From: Saprospiraceae bacterium
GTDB lineage: Bacteria > Bacteroidota > Bacteroidia > Chitinophagales > Saprospiraceae
Length of the DNA: 64,000 bases
Reading direction: 5' to 3'
Assembly: GCA_016714985.1 (NCBI GenBank)
Contig: JADKBS010000001.1
Location: 329,001-393,000 of the forward strand
The position numbers and the translations under genes were made by a program. Position 1 is the stretch's first letter. The number at the start of each line of letters is the position of its first letter. The notes beneath the pieces were generated by a model, which was not told the origin of the DNA, ran no database searches, and saw only the letters and a program-made list of their open reading frames with translations. Shown piece after piece: positions 35,955-44,698 of this stretch.

Positions 35955-36138
35955 GTTTAGCTTTAAGTTAACGTCAGGTTTGGATTTAGGCTCTTATAAT
36001 TAATTGATAACCCGCATCGTTTCAAGGCACAATCCAGAACGACAACCCCTGTTTTACGCTAAGAAAGCCTGTTTTCTAATCTAGGTCTCACGTTAAGTTA
36101 ACGTTATAAAACGATGGGTTGACGTTAAATGCTACACC
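35955..36138. other. Intergenic gap with TTAAGTTAACGT repeats
   Basis: TTAAGTTAACGT occurs at 35963-35974 and inside the palindromic CGTTAAGTTAACGTT at 36091-36105; GACGTTAAATG follows at 36121. Apart from these nothing is recognised. Both flanking genes end here, so a two-way transcription end is likely. Confidence 0.5.
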
Positions 36139-36173
36139 AATCGTAAATCGTAAATCCGCAATCGTAAATCCTC
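36139..36173. repeat. Five-unit heptad array (AATCGTA family)
   Basis: Five exactly phased 7-mers, variants of AATCGTA. The array ends at the base before the stop codon of the glycosyltransferase gene (36174). Same vocabulary as 26379. Confidence 0.85.
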
Positions 36174-37352
36174 CTACCTCACCCGCCGCCCCTTCCATAC
36201 ATATTGCTTCGCAATATTTGCCCAAGTGCCCACCACGAGGATATAGGCCACATGCCCCAATTGCGACCGCCAATAACCCCGCATCAAATCCGATCGCCCG
36301 AAGTAACGGCACATCTCGCCAAGGAAGCAATAATCCACCACCAATTTTGCAAGTAGCAAGCCAGCGGCCAGCAGCGCCAGCGGCCAGCCAAACCAGATGG
36401 CCAGCACCCCATTCAACAGGATTGCCCAGCAAAGCAGGAAGACCACGACGAGCCGCAGCGTTACCCGCCAGTCTTCGTAGCTCTTTGATTTTGTAGCCCA
36501 ACGCAGCCGCTGAGACAGAAAGCTGCGTAGGTCGGGCTGCGCCTCGGTGAGCACGGTGGCGGACTTGTTTTTCAGGAAAAAAACTTGGTCAGGGTAGCGT
36601 TTGGCCACTTTGTGGAGTAGCAGCATGTCGTCGCCACTGGCCAACCCATCAATGCCCTCGAAGCCGCCGACCTCCTCGAACACGGCTTTTGGGTAGGCAA
36701 GATTTGCCCCATTGCACAACAGCCCCGTGCCCGTTTGAAAGCCGGCCCCCGTGACGCCCATCATCCCCAGAAAATCGAGCGACTGGAAGCGCTGGAGCCA
36801 ATTGCCCTCCTCGTGGAAATTGACGGGCGCTGCGATGAACTTGGCCTGTTTTCCCTCATAAAATGCGGCGAGGTGTAGCAGCCAATCCATCGGCACTTGG
36901 CAATCGGCATCGGTGCAGACGATAAGCTCCCCGCTGGCTTCGGCAATGCCTCTTTCAATGGCTGCTTTTTTGCCAAAAGCAGCCCGTCCCGATTGGCCAC
37001 TCGTGCTCGTGCCCATGCTCAATAGCTTGAAATTTTCGTGTTGTGCAGCAAAACTTGCTGCTATGGCGGCAGTGGCGTCTTCGGAGGCGTCGTCTATTAC
37101 CAGTACTTCGAATAAATGCGTTGGAAAATCTTGCTGAGAAATGGAGGTTAGGCAGAGAGCCAGTTTCGTCGCCTCATTGCGGGCGGGCACTATGATGGAC
37201 AGCTTTGTTTTTGGACAATACGCACCACTTATTAGCGGATTATAATCAGGTAGCTTACGCCAAGCCAACAAGTAGCGAAGAACGGTGAGAAGATAGGTAA
37301 GGACTAACCATAAGTTTAGCAGCCCCCAAGTCAAGGCTAATGTTTTGGACAT
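36174..37352 (-). CDS. Membrane glycosyltransferase family 2
   Basis: 392 residues from ATG at 37352. It has an N-terminal helix, the GT2 core with SIIVPARNEA, IDDASEDAT, CTDADCQVP (DXD), and QRLRWATKSK as the acceptor/processivity motif, then three C-terminal helices. Such enzymes transfer sugar to a lipid or polysaccharide at the inner membrane. Substrate unknown. Confidence 0.88.
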   Translation of the reverse strand: MSKTLALTWGLLNLWLVLTYLLTVLRYLLAWRKLPDYNPLISGAYCPKTKLSIIVPARNEATKLALCLTSISQQDFPTHLFEVLVIDDASEDATAAIAASFAAQHENFKLLSMGTSTSGQSGRAAFGKKAAIERGIAEASGELIVCTDADCQVPMDWLLHLAAFYEGKQAKFIAAPVNFHEEGNWLQRFQSLDFLGMMGVTGAGFQTGTGLLCNGANLAYPKAVFEEVGGFEGIDGLASGDDMLLLHKVAKRYPDQVFFLKNKSATVLTEAQPDLRSFLSQRLRWATKSKSYEDWRVTLRLVVVFLLCWAILLNGVLAIWFGWPLALLAAGLLLAKLVVDYCFLGEMCRYFGRSDLMRGYWRSQLGHVAYILVVGTWANIAKQYVWKGRRVR

Positions 37353-37442
37353 CAATCTTTTGTGTTAGGGTATGCGCCCTTCTCATCAATAACCACAATA
37401 GAAAATAAAGGTAAGTCCGCTAATTCACCAAGAACTAATCGA

Positions 37443-37778
37443 TTACTGCTGCAGAACATTGTAACTTGTTTGCCAGCGCCAAGGGTTATTTGACCACAAG
37501 TTGCTCTGCTTTTGCCCCAGATAACTGAAATTATAGTAGGAATTAGTATGTCGAGAATCGATAGAAATTGACCTCCAAGGGTCGGATTTTTGGAAAACTC
37601 CATTGCCCCAAATGCTTTTGGTTTGGTAAATATTGCCTGAACTGCTATAGCCAGAAAAAGAATAGCCAGATTGTGATACATCATCTAAATCCGAACCTTG
37701 GTTAGCAGCTTTAAAAATTAGAAATAATACCATCCATGAAAAAATCAAGAGCATTAAGACGATAGTGGAGGGCTTCAT
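37443..37778 (-). CDS. Small membrane-anchored protein, unknown; alternative overlapping frame
   Basis: 111 residues: N-terminal helix (IVLMLLIFSWMVLFLIF), then a Ser/Tyr/Asn/Trp-rich segment (SGYSFSGYSSSGN). An overlapping frame (37352-37684) ends TGATG at the glycosyltransferase start and has a sensible C-terminal half (LADLPLFSIVVIDEKGAYPN), so either that is a real coupled gene or the two frames are one gene with an indel. The area is AT-richer than its neighbours, hinting at recent acquisition. Confidence 0.4.
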   Translation of the reverse strand: MKPSTIVLMLLIFSWMVLFLIFKAANQGSDLDDVSQSGYSFSGYSSSGNIYQTKSIWGNGVFQKSDPWRSISIDSRHTNSYYNFSYLGQKQSNLWSNNPWRWQTSYNVLQQ

Positions 37779-37954
37779 ATATTGTTTGTTCAGCGTTTGT
37801 TAATCCGGCGAATCATTCACTGCGTAGCAGCAGTGCGAAGGTTTGAAAAATCCACGAGAATTTGGAATTTTTCAGCATAAAATAGACGTGAATTTTTTTC
37901 CGGCTACACTTAGGCTACGTATTCTCCTTGCAAACAGGCCGAGCGTTTCACACC

Positions 37955-39334
37955 TTACTCCCCCAGCACTTCCCTCAACTTAGCAGTCAACTGCTCCCCC
38001 CTCAGGTTCCTTGCAATGATTTTCCCGTCCTTGTCCACCAGTACCGTAGCGGGGATGGAGGAGACGCCGTAGAGTTGCGCAGCGGAATTGCTCCATCCCT
38101 TCAGGTCGGAAACGTGGTGCCAGGTGAGGCCGTCCTTTTCGATGGCGGCGAGCCAAGGCTCACGGGTCTTGTCGAGGCTGACGCCGAGTACGTCGAAGCC
38201 TTTGGAGTGGTATTTATGGTAGAGTTCGACCACATGGGGGTTCTCCCGGCGGCAGGGGCCGCACCAGCTTGCCCAGAAGTCAACGAGCATCACCTTGCCA
38301 CGAAAATCGGAGAGCTTCACGGGCTTGCCGTCCCGGTCGTTCATGGTGAAGTCGGGTGCCTCCCCGCCACTGACGAAGCTGGCAGACATTTTCAGCAGTT
38401 GTGCGACCTGAGCAGCGGCTTCGGGTTCCGTTTTTTGGTACTTTTCCACGTAACGCTTGGCGTAAGTGCCGAGTAATGGGCTTTTGGCGGCTTGGAGGCC
38501 GTTGATGATGCCGCCCATGGCAAGCAGGTAGGAACGGCTGTCGGCAGGAATCTGCGCCAGCAATCTATCCATGAAATCACGCTGCACAGGTTCCGGAAAG
38601 CCAATGCTCGAAAGCGTCTGTGTCCAGCTTTTTATCTGCTCGAACACCCAGGGCATGTAGGCATAGTCGACGTCCTTCCAGTCCACGAATTTGAAATATT
38701 GCGTAGCAAAATACTCCAATTCGGTGATGTCGCCGCTGCCGTGTATCTGGTAGCTGGCGTAAGTGTTGATGGCAGCCACTTTGCCAAGGTAGGGGCTTGC
38801 TTTTTTCAAGGAATCGAGGTAGCTGAGGCGGCGCTTGTCGAGGTCGGCCAGCTTCATAATGACGCTGTTGGTCATCTCCACGTTGTTCTGGCGGTCGGCG
38901 GCCTGCATTTGTTGCAGCAATTGGCTGAACTCGTTTTTGTGCCCGTTCAGCGTGTTTTTTACCACTTCGTAGTTGCGGTTGAGGTCGGAGTCGGGCAACT
39001 GGGCACCTTGAAAGGCCATGCAGGAGCCGTTCAGCGTCAGGTTGTTCTCCGTGCCGAGTATGACGGGCTTCATGTTTTGTGCATCCAAGCCCACATAATA
39101 GAAGCGGGGCGTGGTGGCGGGCATGTTGAACTTGTAGGTCGTCCAGTCGGTCGTCTTGGCAGCTTTCACGGGCTTGAAGCTGATGCCGTTGAACTCGAAG
39201 AGGTAGATGGAGTCCACTTTCTCGCAAGCGTTCACGTTGCAGGTGAGGCTGACTTCGCCCTTGTTGGTAGGGACGAAGGCGAGGCTGAAAAGAGAAAGCA
39301 GGGCTGCCGAAAAAACAATTGCCAAGGATTTCAT
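37955..39334 (-). CDS. TlpA-type thiol-disulfide reductase with N-terminal DUF4369-like region
   Basis: 459 residues from 39334 (signal peptide ending LAFVPT). Residues about 25-300 form the usual Bacteroidota DUF4369-like and helical part. The thioredoxin domain follows from about 320, with DFWASWCGPCRRENP and the cis-Pro in VSSIPATVLVD. It should work as a periplasmic reductase for cytochrome or disulfide maturation; partner unknown. No cytochrome genes are nearby. Confidence 0.88.
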   Translation of the reverse strand: MKSLAIVFSAALLSLFSLAFVPTNKGEVSLTCNVNACEKVDSIYLFEFNGISFKPVKAAKTTDWTTYKFNMPATTPRFYYVGLDAQNMKPVILGTENNLTLNGSCMAFQGAQLPDSDLNRNYEVVKNTLNGHKNEFSQLLQQMQAADRQNNVEMTNSVIMKLADLDKRRLSYLDSLKKASPYLGKVAAINTYASYQIHGSGDITELEYFATQYFKFVDWKDVDYAYMPWVFEQIKSWTQTLSSIGFPEPVQRDFMDRLLAQIPADSRSYLLAMGGIINGLQAAKSPLLGTYAKRYVEKYQKTEPEAAAQVAQLLKMSASFVSGGEAPDFTMNDRDGKPVKLSDFRGKVMLVDFWASWCGPCRRENPHVVELYHKYHSKGFDVLGVSLDKTREPWLAAIEKDGLTWHHVSDLKGWSNSAAQLYGVSSIPATVLVDKDGKIIARNLRGEQLTAKLREVLGE

Positions 39335-39480
39335 GGATGTGATTTTTATAGTCAATGGTTCTCGGCGTCAATGGTCATTTGTGTGCCAATTTCGTTGACG
39401 CTCAAAAACACGTTATAAAAAGAGCATGAATTGGCGCAATTGCGCCAAAAGCACCGCAAAATTAAGGGAATTTTTGTCAG

Positions 39481-39610
39481 TTTGCAGTTCGACAGTTGGC
39501 AGTTGGCAGTCAGTCTTTGAGTCTTAAAGTTCATAAGTCTCTTGCCATTTACCTTGGCACTGACTAATCAACTGCGAACTGACTGCAACTGTCAACTGTC
39601 GAACTGCAAA
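39481..39610. repeat. Paired heptad arrays (GTTGGCA family) with 18-bp perfect ends
   Basis: TTTGCAGTTCGACAGTTG (39481-39498) is perfectly complementary to 39593-39610. Inside, GGCAGTT and CAACTGT-type units continue in both arms. The last bases come within five of the ABC-gene stop. It shares vocabulary with 7241 and 14682. Confidence 0.9.
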
Positions 39611-39614
39611 CTCC

Positions 39615-40274
39615 TCAATTCACCACCTTCCCCCCCTTCAGCTTCAGCACCCGCTGCGTCTTTGCCGCCAGTTCGAGGTCGTGGGTCACGAGGACGAGGG
39701 TCGTGCCGGCTTCCCGGTTCAGGTCGAAAAGCAGCTTTTCAACCACGTCGTGGGTTTCGGGGTCGAGGTTGCCCGTCGGCTCGTCGGCGAAGAGGATTTT
39801 TGGGCTGTTGGAAAAGGCCCGTGCCAGTGCCACCCGCTGCTGCTCGCCGCCGGAAAGCTGCGCCGGGTAGTGGTCGTGGCGGTCGGCGAGGCCCACCCTT
39901 CCGAGCAGTTCCATCGCTTTTTTCGAGGCGCCTTTCTGGCCTTGCAGCTCCATCGGCACCATCACGTTTTCGAGGGCGGTGAGGGTGGGTATGAGCTGGA
40001 AATTTTGGAACACAAAGCCCACATGCTGGCTGCGCACGGCTGCCCGTTCGTCCTCGTCGAGGTCGTCGAGGCGGATGCCGTTGAGCACCACCGAGCCAGT
40101 GCTGCTGCGGTCGAGGCCAGCGCAGAGGCCGAGCAGGGTCGTCTTGCCGCTGCCCGATGGGCCGACGATGGCGAAGGTCTGCCCTGCTTCTATGGTAAAG
40201 CTCACATCGTCGAGGACGGTGAGGGACTTGTTGCCGGAGTTGTAGGTCTTGGTGAGTTGATGGACTTCTAACAT
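39615..40274 (-). CDS. ABC transporter ATPase (LolD/MacB-type)
   Basis: 219 residues from 40274. Walker A GPSGSGKTTLLG, Q-loop (FVFQNFQLIP), signature LSGGEQQRVALARAF and Walker B ILFADEPTGNLD are all present. The LolD/MacB/FtsE group energises lipoprotein release or export. No permease gene adjoins. Its ATG follows directly after the heptad array at 40281, which must be its 5' leader. Confidence 0.92.
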   Translation of the reverse strand: MLEVHQLTKTYNSGNKSLTVLDDVSFTIEAGQTFAIVGPSGSGKTTLLGLCAGLDRSSTGSVVLNGIRLDDLDEDERAAVRSQHVGFVFQNFQLIPTLTALENVMVPMELQGQKGASKKAMELLGRVGLADRHDHYPAQLSGGEQQRVALARAFSNSPKILFADEPTGNLDPETHDVVEKLLFDLNREAGTTLVLVTHDLELAAKTQRVLKLKGGKVVN

Positions 40275-40280
40275 AATGCT

Positions 40281-40315
40281 GGATACTGGATGCTGGGTAT
40301 TAGAAACTGGATGCC
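40281..40315. repeat. Five-unit heptad array (GGATGCT family)
   Basis: Five phased 7-mers, variants of GGATGCT/GGATACT, with a partial sixth (AATGCT) that abuts the start codon of the ABC ATPase gene. Same vocabulary as 42032 and 52599. Confidence 0.85.
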
Positions 40316-40455
40316 AAAGGGTGGCTGCCAATGATCGAGTTGCCAATTGCCAACTAAGTTACGGGGCTGATAACGCAAAAATAGCACGACTGGTTGAGTA
40401 AGCCGATAAAACCAACCCGATTTACCGACCACAGCCGTTTATCCGTGGATGAAAA

Positions 40456-40577
40456 CCGTCCGCCGTCCGCCGTCCACCGTCCACCGTCCGCCGTCCGCCG
40501 TCCACCGTCCACCGTCCGCCGTCGTCCGCCGTCCGCCGTCCGCCGTCCACCGTCCGCCGTCCGCCGTCCGCCGTTAA
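40456..40577. repeat. Long GC-rich heptad array (CCGTCCR family)
   Basis: About sixteen 7-mers, all CCGTCCG or CCGTCCA, with one 10-base irregular unit at 40519-40528. The first nine units run G,G,A,A,G,G,A,A,G at the seventh base, so a 28-base higher-order period is visible. The array touches the stop codon of the EEP gene (40574). CCGTCCA also occurs at 44843 (riboswitch) and 57439. Confidence 0.95.
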
Positions 40578-41425
40578 AAAATCAAATCCGCCACGACGGG
40601 CAGATGGTCGCTGGGGTAGTAGGTGCCATCGTTTTCGTTGAGGATGCGACAGCTTTTTACTTTGAAAAATGGGCTGAGAAAAATATAGTCAATGCGCCTG
40701 CACTCGGCCCCTTCCACCTTGAACCCCGTGAAGGTACAGGGCTTGGCGTCAGCGTTGGCGGGGTCGGCGGCCCATGCGTCGGTCAGGTTCCACAGCGATT
40801 TGTCCTGCGCCACTGCGTAGGGTGGGGAAGTGGGTTCGCAGTTGAAATCGCCCATGAGCACATAGTCGTAGTTGGTTGCGATTTCCTTCACTTTATTGGC
40901 AATGAGTTTCATGCTTTCGAGCCTCGCCTTATCGCCGATATGGTCGAAGTGGGTATTGAATACAAAGAAACTCCGTTGATGGGAATCTTTTATCCGCAAT
41001 TTCACCCAAGAACAAACCCTGGTGATGGCAGCGTCCCAGCTTTTGCTGCCGGGAACGGTGGGGGTTTCGGAGAGCCAAAAAGTGCCGCTATCCTGTGCGA
41101 CGAGGTATTTTTTATGGTAAAAAATGCCGGAGTACTCCCCCTTTGTCTTGCCGTCATCCCGCCCAGCGCCGTACCATGCGTAATCGGGCATAAGCGCCTG
41201 CAAATCAAGCATTTGGTTGTGCAGTGCTTCCTGTACGCCAAAGATGCTGGGGGCCTGTTTGCGGAGCAAATCGGCCACTCGTTCCTTGCGTTTGCCCCAT
41301 TGGTTCACCCCATCGGCAGTGGTGTCGAGGCGGATATTGTAGCTGAGTACACGGGGGGTATGAACAAAGCTGCAAGCCATTATGAGGCAAAATGACAAAA
41401 CGCTCGAAATAAACAACTGGCGCAT
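40574..41425 (-). CDS. Endonuclease/exonuclease/phosphatase-family hydrolase
   Basis: 283 residues, signal peptide at the start (ISSVLSFCLIMACS, possibly a lipobox). EEP motifs: LSYNIRLDT, GVQEAL (metal Glu), FNTHFDHIG, MGDFNCEP, and the end SDHLPVVADL with catalytic Asp-His. Substrates in this family range from nucleic acids to phospholipids and sugar phosphates; export argues against DNA repair. Confidence 0.88.
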   Translation of the reverse strand: MRQLFISSVLSFCLIMACSFVHTPRVLSYNIRLDTTADGVNQWGKRKERVADLLRKQAPSIFGVQEALHNQMLDLQALMPDYAWYGAGRDDGKTKGEYSGIFYHKKYLVAQDSGTFWLSETPTVPGSKSWDAAITRVCSWVKLRIKDSHQRSFFVFNTHFDHIGDKARLESMKLIANKVKEIATNYDYVLMGDFNCEPTSPPYAVAQDKSLWNLTDAWAADPANADAKPCTFTGFKVEGAECRRIDYIFLSPFFKVKSCRILNENDGTYYPSDHLPVVADLIF

Positions 41426-41460
41426 AGCTAGAATTTTTATTTGCGAAGTAGAAGAGGCTG

Positions 41461-41499
41461 CAATTTCTCAATTTCTAATTTCTCAATTTCCCAATTTTC
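41461..41499. repeat. Octad array overlapping a gene end (CAATTTCT family)
   Basis: Five units of CAATTTCT type, one shortened to seven bases. The Nudix stop codon (41475-41477) and its last residues KIGKLRN are encoded by these units. Confidence 0.8.
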
Positions 41500-42026
41500 A
41501 AAGCCATCCTCCGGATAGACTGTTCTGTGCCTTCGGCAACAAGGCTTGTCAGCGGCACCCATTGGATATTGTTCACTTCGGAAAAATCGGCGGCAAGTTC
41601 CATCGAGCCAGCTTGGAAGAGGTAGCGCAGGTCGAGGTGCAGGTGCGTGGGTTCGTGGCCACGGGCGGGTATTTCGTGTACGTCCACATCGAAAAGGTAG
41701 GGGCGCAGGAGGCGGGCATCCTTCATGCCAGTCTCCTCCCGAAGTTCCCGCAGGGCGGTATGGGCCACGGTTTCGTCTGTCTCATCCACATGGCCGCCGG
41801 GCTGCATCCATCGGTTGAGCTTTTTATGGTGGATGAGCAGGGCGCTGCCCCTGTCAGGACTGAGTACCCAAGCCGAGCCAGTGATGTGGCCTTCGAGCGT
41901 GGTGCGCTGCCAAAAGGCGTCGTTGCGGTGCAAAAAATCAATGACCTGCTGCCGGAAGGCTGCTTCTTCGGCATAGGTGGTTTGATGTTGTTCGAGCTGG
42001 GCGAGGAGGCTTGATTTTGGTTGCAT
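41475..42026 (-). CDS. Nudix hydrolase
   Basis: 183 residues with the Nudix box GGHVDETDETVAHTALRELR followed by EETGM at about 77-101. The C-terminal SIRRMALKIGKLRN is unusual because the final seven residues come from an octad repeat. Its ATG lies five bases after the heptad array at 42032. Substrate unknown. Confidence 0.88.
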   Translation of the reverse strand: MQPKSSLLAQLEQHQTTYAEEAAFRQQVIDFLHRNDAFWQRTTLEGHITGSAWVLSPDRGSALLIHHKKLNRWMQPGGHVDETDETVAHTALRELREETGMKDARLLRPYLFDVDVHEIPARGHEPTHLHLDLRYLFQAGSMELAADFSEVNNIQWVPLTSLVAEGTEQSIRRMALKIGKLRN

Positions 42027-42031
42027 AATTT

Positions 42032-42120
42032 GATGCTGGATGCTAGTTACTGGATGCTAGATGCTGGATGTGAGTGCTGTAAAATCCAGTAACAACAGCA
42101 TCCAGTATTCAACATCAAAT
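42032..42120. repeat. Heptad array and inverted counterpart (GATGCTG family)
   Basis: Six to seven phased units (42032-42080), variants of GATGCTG/GTTACTG, then inverted units (CCAGTAA, GCATCCAGT) up to the stop codon of the TonB receptor gene. The arms can pair. Vocabulary as at 40281 and 52599. Confidence 0.88.
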
Positions 42121-42121
42121 A

Positions 42122-44599
42122 TCAAAACTTCACCGTAATGGCCAGCAGGAAGTTTCGGCCAGCCTGTGGGAAATAGCCCGTCATGTTGTAGAAGCCACCA
42201 CCCTCGCTGCGGGTGTAGGGGTCATCCGCTGAGTTGTCGTTCGAATACTGGTAGCGGTACGTCCAAGCGTTGGAGGAGTAGCGGGCATCCAGCAGGTTTT
42301 GCAACAAGAGGTTGAAACTGAGTTCCTTGCAAAAACTGGGGCGCAGCGTGTAGCGAACCTGCGCTTCGAGGGTCGTGTAGGCATCCAGCACGGTGTTCTC
42401 GTTGGAGGTATTGTCCATGAACTGTTTGCCGACGTGCTTGGCGGCCAAGGCGATGGAGAAACCCTGCCCGTCCATTGCGAAGCTTTGCGAGGCAGCCCAA
42501 GTGAGCCTGCCGAAGGCCACGGCGTTGGGCGAAAAGGCGATGTCTGTCGTGCCCTGTTCGATGATGGCCTGTACGCCCGTGTCCCAGTTGTCAATGTATT
42601 CCGTGAAGTTTTTGATTTTGTTTTTGCTAAACGTGGCGTTGCCATCGGCCATGAAATGCTGACCAATCGGTGCTTTCACGTTTAGCTCCATGCCCGCCCG
42701 GTAGCTGTCCGGCACGTTGGTGCGGATGGGCGCCCCAGTGTCGTTGATATTGCCCGTGAGCACAAGCTGGTCACGGTACAGCATGTGATAGAGGTTTAGG
42801 CCAAAGGCGAGTTCGGGAGTATTATACTTGATGCCCAGTTCGGAATTGTAGAGGCGCTCCGGCTTGGGCAATTGGCCTTCAGGCGCATCCACGAAATCGT
42901 TTCGGCCCGGTTCTTTTTGGCCCACGGCAAAGGAGGCGTAGAGGGAGGAGGTTTTGCTCATTTCATAGAAAAGGCCTGCTTTGGGGTTGAAGAAAAGGTA
43001 GTCGGCATTGGTGGTGAAATAAGTTGTCCCTTCCACAAAATCATAGTCTGCGTCCTCAATCCGGTAGTTAACACGACGCAACTGCAAGTCCATAAAACCA
43101 TGAAGCTCATTGGTAAAACCATATTGGAGTTTACAAAAAGCGTTTAGGTCTTTTTTATCCCCAACATTTTCATAATAACGATGGCCTCTTGGCACCTCAA
43201 AATCGCCATTTACCGATGCCAAAGTGCCGTAGTGGTCGCCCAAGTACCTATTAACTCCACCGCCTAAAATCAATTGGAGGCGTTGGCCGCTTTGGTAGGT
43301 AGCCGCCCCGACAGCACCGAAGAAATGATTGTCAAGCCATCTTTTTCTAATGAGTTCAAATAAACGAATCAAATCATCTGGGTGATTTACTTTGTAAATT
43401 GGCAAGAGTTGGTCTGATTTAAATTCCTCATAAAACCCAATCCCTCTCGTATAATGCCCCGTCAGGTTGAAGCTCCAATTCCTGTTAAGTTCTTGGTTAT
43501 AAATCAGTTGCGCATGAGTCTGCCTGTAATTGTCAACTTGATTGTCATAGGGGATTCCCCGCTTCTCTGTCCCCGCCGGGTTGTACGTCCGCAACGAATC
43601 TACATCAATATACTGCGCCGGCACCCCATACCAAGCTTGGTAAGTGACCTCGTGGCCGTGCAGCACCACGCCCCGCAGCGTGAAGTTTTTCCCAACATAA
43701 GCAGGTGAAAAATAGGCCGATTTCAGGTCGGAACTGGCCCGGTCAATATACCCGTCCGAGCCGATGAGGCTGCCCCGTGCGTCGAGGGAGAAGCCCGTTT
43801 TTTCCGTTTGGGCCTTCTTTCCAAACAGCCCCGTGCCGAGCCGGATGCTGGCCTTGCCCGTGTTGAAGGAGCCGATCGTGCCCGTGAACTCGCCGTAGGG
43901 TTTCAACTCCAGCCCATCGGTGCTCAGGTTGATGGAAGCGCCGAAGGCCCCGCCGCCATTGGTCGAGGTGCCCACGCCCCGCTGTATCTGGATGCTCTCG
44001 GTGGAGGCGGCCACGTCGGGCAAGTCCACCCAGAAAACGCCCTGCGACTCGGCGTCGTTGAGCGGCACGCCGTTGATGGTCACGTTGATGCGGCTGGCGT
44101 CGGTGCCCCGTACGCGGATGCCCGTGTAGCCGATGCCCGCCCCGGCGTCGCTCGTGACCACGACGGAGGGCGTGGCGTCGAGCAGGTAGGGCACGTCTTG
44201 GCCGAGGTTTCGGGCCTGTAGGTCTTCCGATTTGATGTTGGTGTAGGTGAATGGGGCTTTTTCGCCAGCCCGCACGGCTGTGACGGTGAGTTCATGCAGC
44301 AGGTTTTCGGCGGGCTGTAGGATGATGTTCAATGGTTGTGCAGTGGAAGTGGCGACCGCCAGCGTCTGTTCATCGTACCCCACAAAACTGGCCCGCATGG
44401 TGTAGCTGCCGGATTTGTCGAGGTAGAGCGCAAAGGCCCCGGTTTCATCGGCTACGGTTCCCTCACGGGTTTCGAGCAGCCACACACTTGCCCCGGCAAG
44501 CGGCTCGCCCGTAGGGTCTTTGATGGTTCCACTGATTTTTTGTGAAAAAACGAGGTTGGAAAGCAGCAGGGCCATGCCTGCAAAAAGTAACTTTTTCAT
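42122..44599 (-). CDS. TonB-dependent outer-membrane receptor under TPP riboswitch control
   Basis: 825 residues from 44599. Signal peptide (LLLSNLVFSQK), a carboxypeptidase-like domain (about 20-105: GTIKDPTGEPLAGASVWLLE), the plug (about 115-230, with IGYTGIRVRGTDASRINVTI), then a beta-barrel ending in an aromatic residue (LLAITVKF). No SusD gene adjoins. A TPP riboswitch lies directly upstream on the same strand, so the likely substrate is thiamin or a precursor, imported with TonB energy. Regulation: repressed when TPP is plentiful. Confidence 0.92.
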   Translation of the reverse strand: MKKLLFAGMALLLSNLVFSQKISGTIKDPTGEPLAGASVWLLETREGTVADETGAFALYLDKSGSYTMRASFVGYDEQTLAVATSTAQPLNIILQPAENLLHELTVTAVRAGEKAPFTYTNIKSEDLQARNLGQDVPYLLDATPSVVVTSDAGAGIGYTGIRVRGTDASRINVTINGVPLNDAESQGVFWVDLPDVAASTESIQIQRGVGTSTNGGGAFGASINLSTDGLELKPYGEFTGTIGSFNTGKASIRLGTGLFGKKAQTEKTGFSLDARGSLIGSDGYIDRASSDLKSAYFSPAYVGKNFTLRGVVLHGHEVTYQAWYGVPAQYIDVDSLRTYNPAGTEKRGIPYDNQVDNYRQTHAQLIYNQELNRNWSFNLTGHYTRGIGFYEEFKSDQLLPIYKVNHPDDLIRLFELIRKRWLDNHFFGAVGAATYQSGQRLQLILGGGVNRYLGDHYGTLASVNGDFEVPRGHRYYENVGDKKDLNAFCKLQYGFTNELHGFMDLQLRRVNYRIEDADYDFVEGTTYFTTNADYLFFNPKAGLFYEMSKTSSLYASFAVGQKEPGRNDFVDAPEGQLPKPERLYNSELGIKYNTPELAFGLNLYHMLYRDQLVLTGNINDTGAPIRTNVPDSYRAGMELNVKAPIGQHFMADGNATFSKNKIKNFTEYIDNWDTGVQAIIEQGTTDIAFSPNAVAFGRLTWAASQSFAMDGQGFSIALAAKHVGKQFMDNTSNENTVLDAYTTLEAQVRYTLRPSFCKELSFNLLLQNLLDARYSSNAWTYRYQYSNDNSADDPYTRSEGGGFYNMTGYFPQAGRNFLLAITVKF

Positions 44600-44617
44600 C
44601 GTGCAATTTTGAAAGTG

Positions 44618-44643
44618 AAAAACCTCCAAGCGTTCCCGCTTGG
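44618..44643 (-). terminator. Candidate attenuator terminator before the TonB receptor gene
   Basis: On the minus strand CCAAGCG (44643-44637) pairs with CGCTTGG (44632-44626), followed by AGG and five T. It ends 18 bases before the ATG at 44599, so read-through would be required for expression. Confidence 0.55.
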
Positions 44644-44698
44644 CACACGATGGGTTACCTATCAAAATGAAGTGCTGCCGCAAATGCAGAACCTGGCT

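Noticed and set aside
40456..40577. CRISPR-like regular array
   Set aside because: Units are 7 bases and contiguous, with no spacers and no cas genes; it is a simple tandem array.
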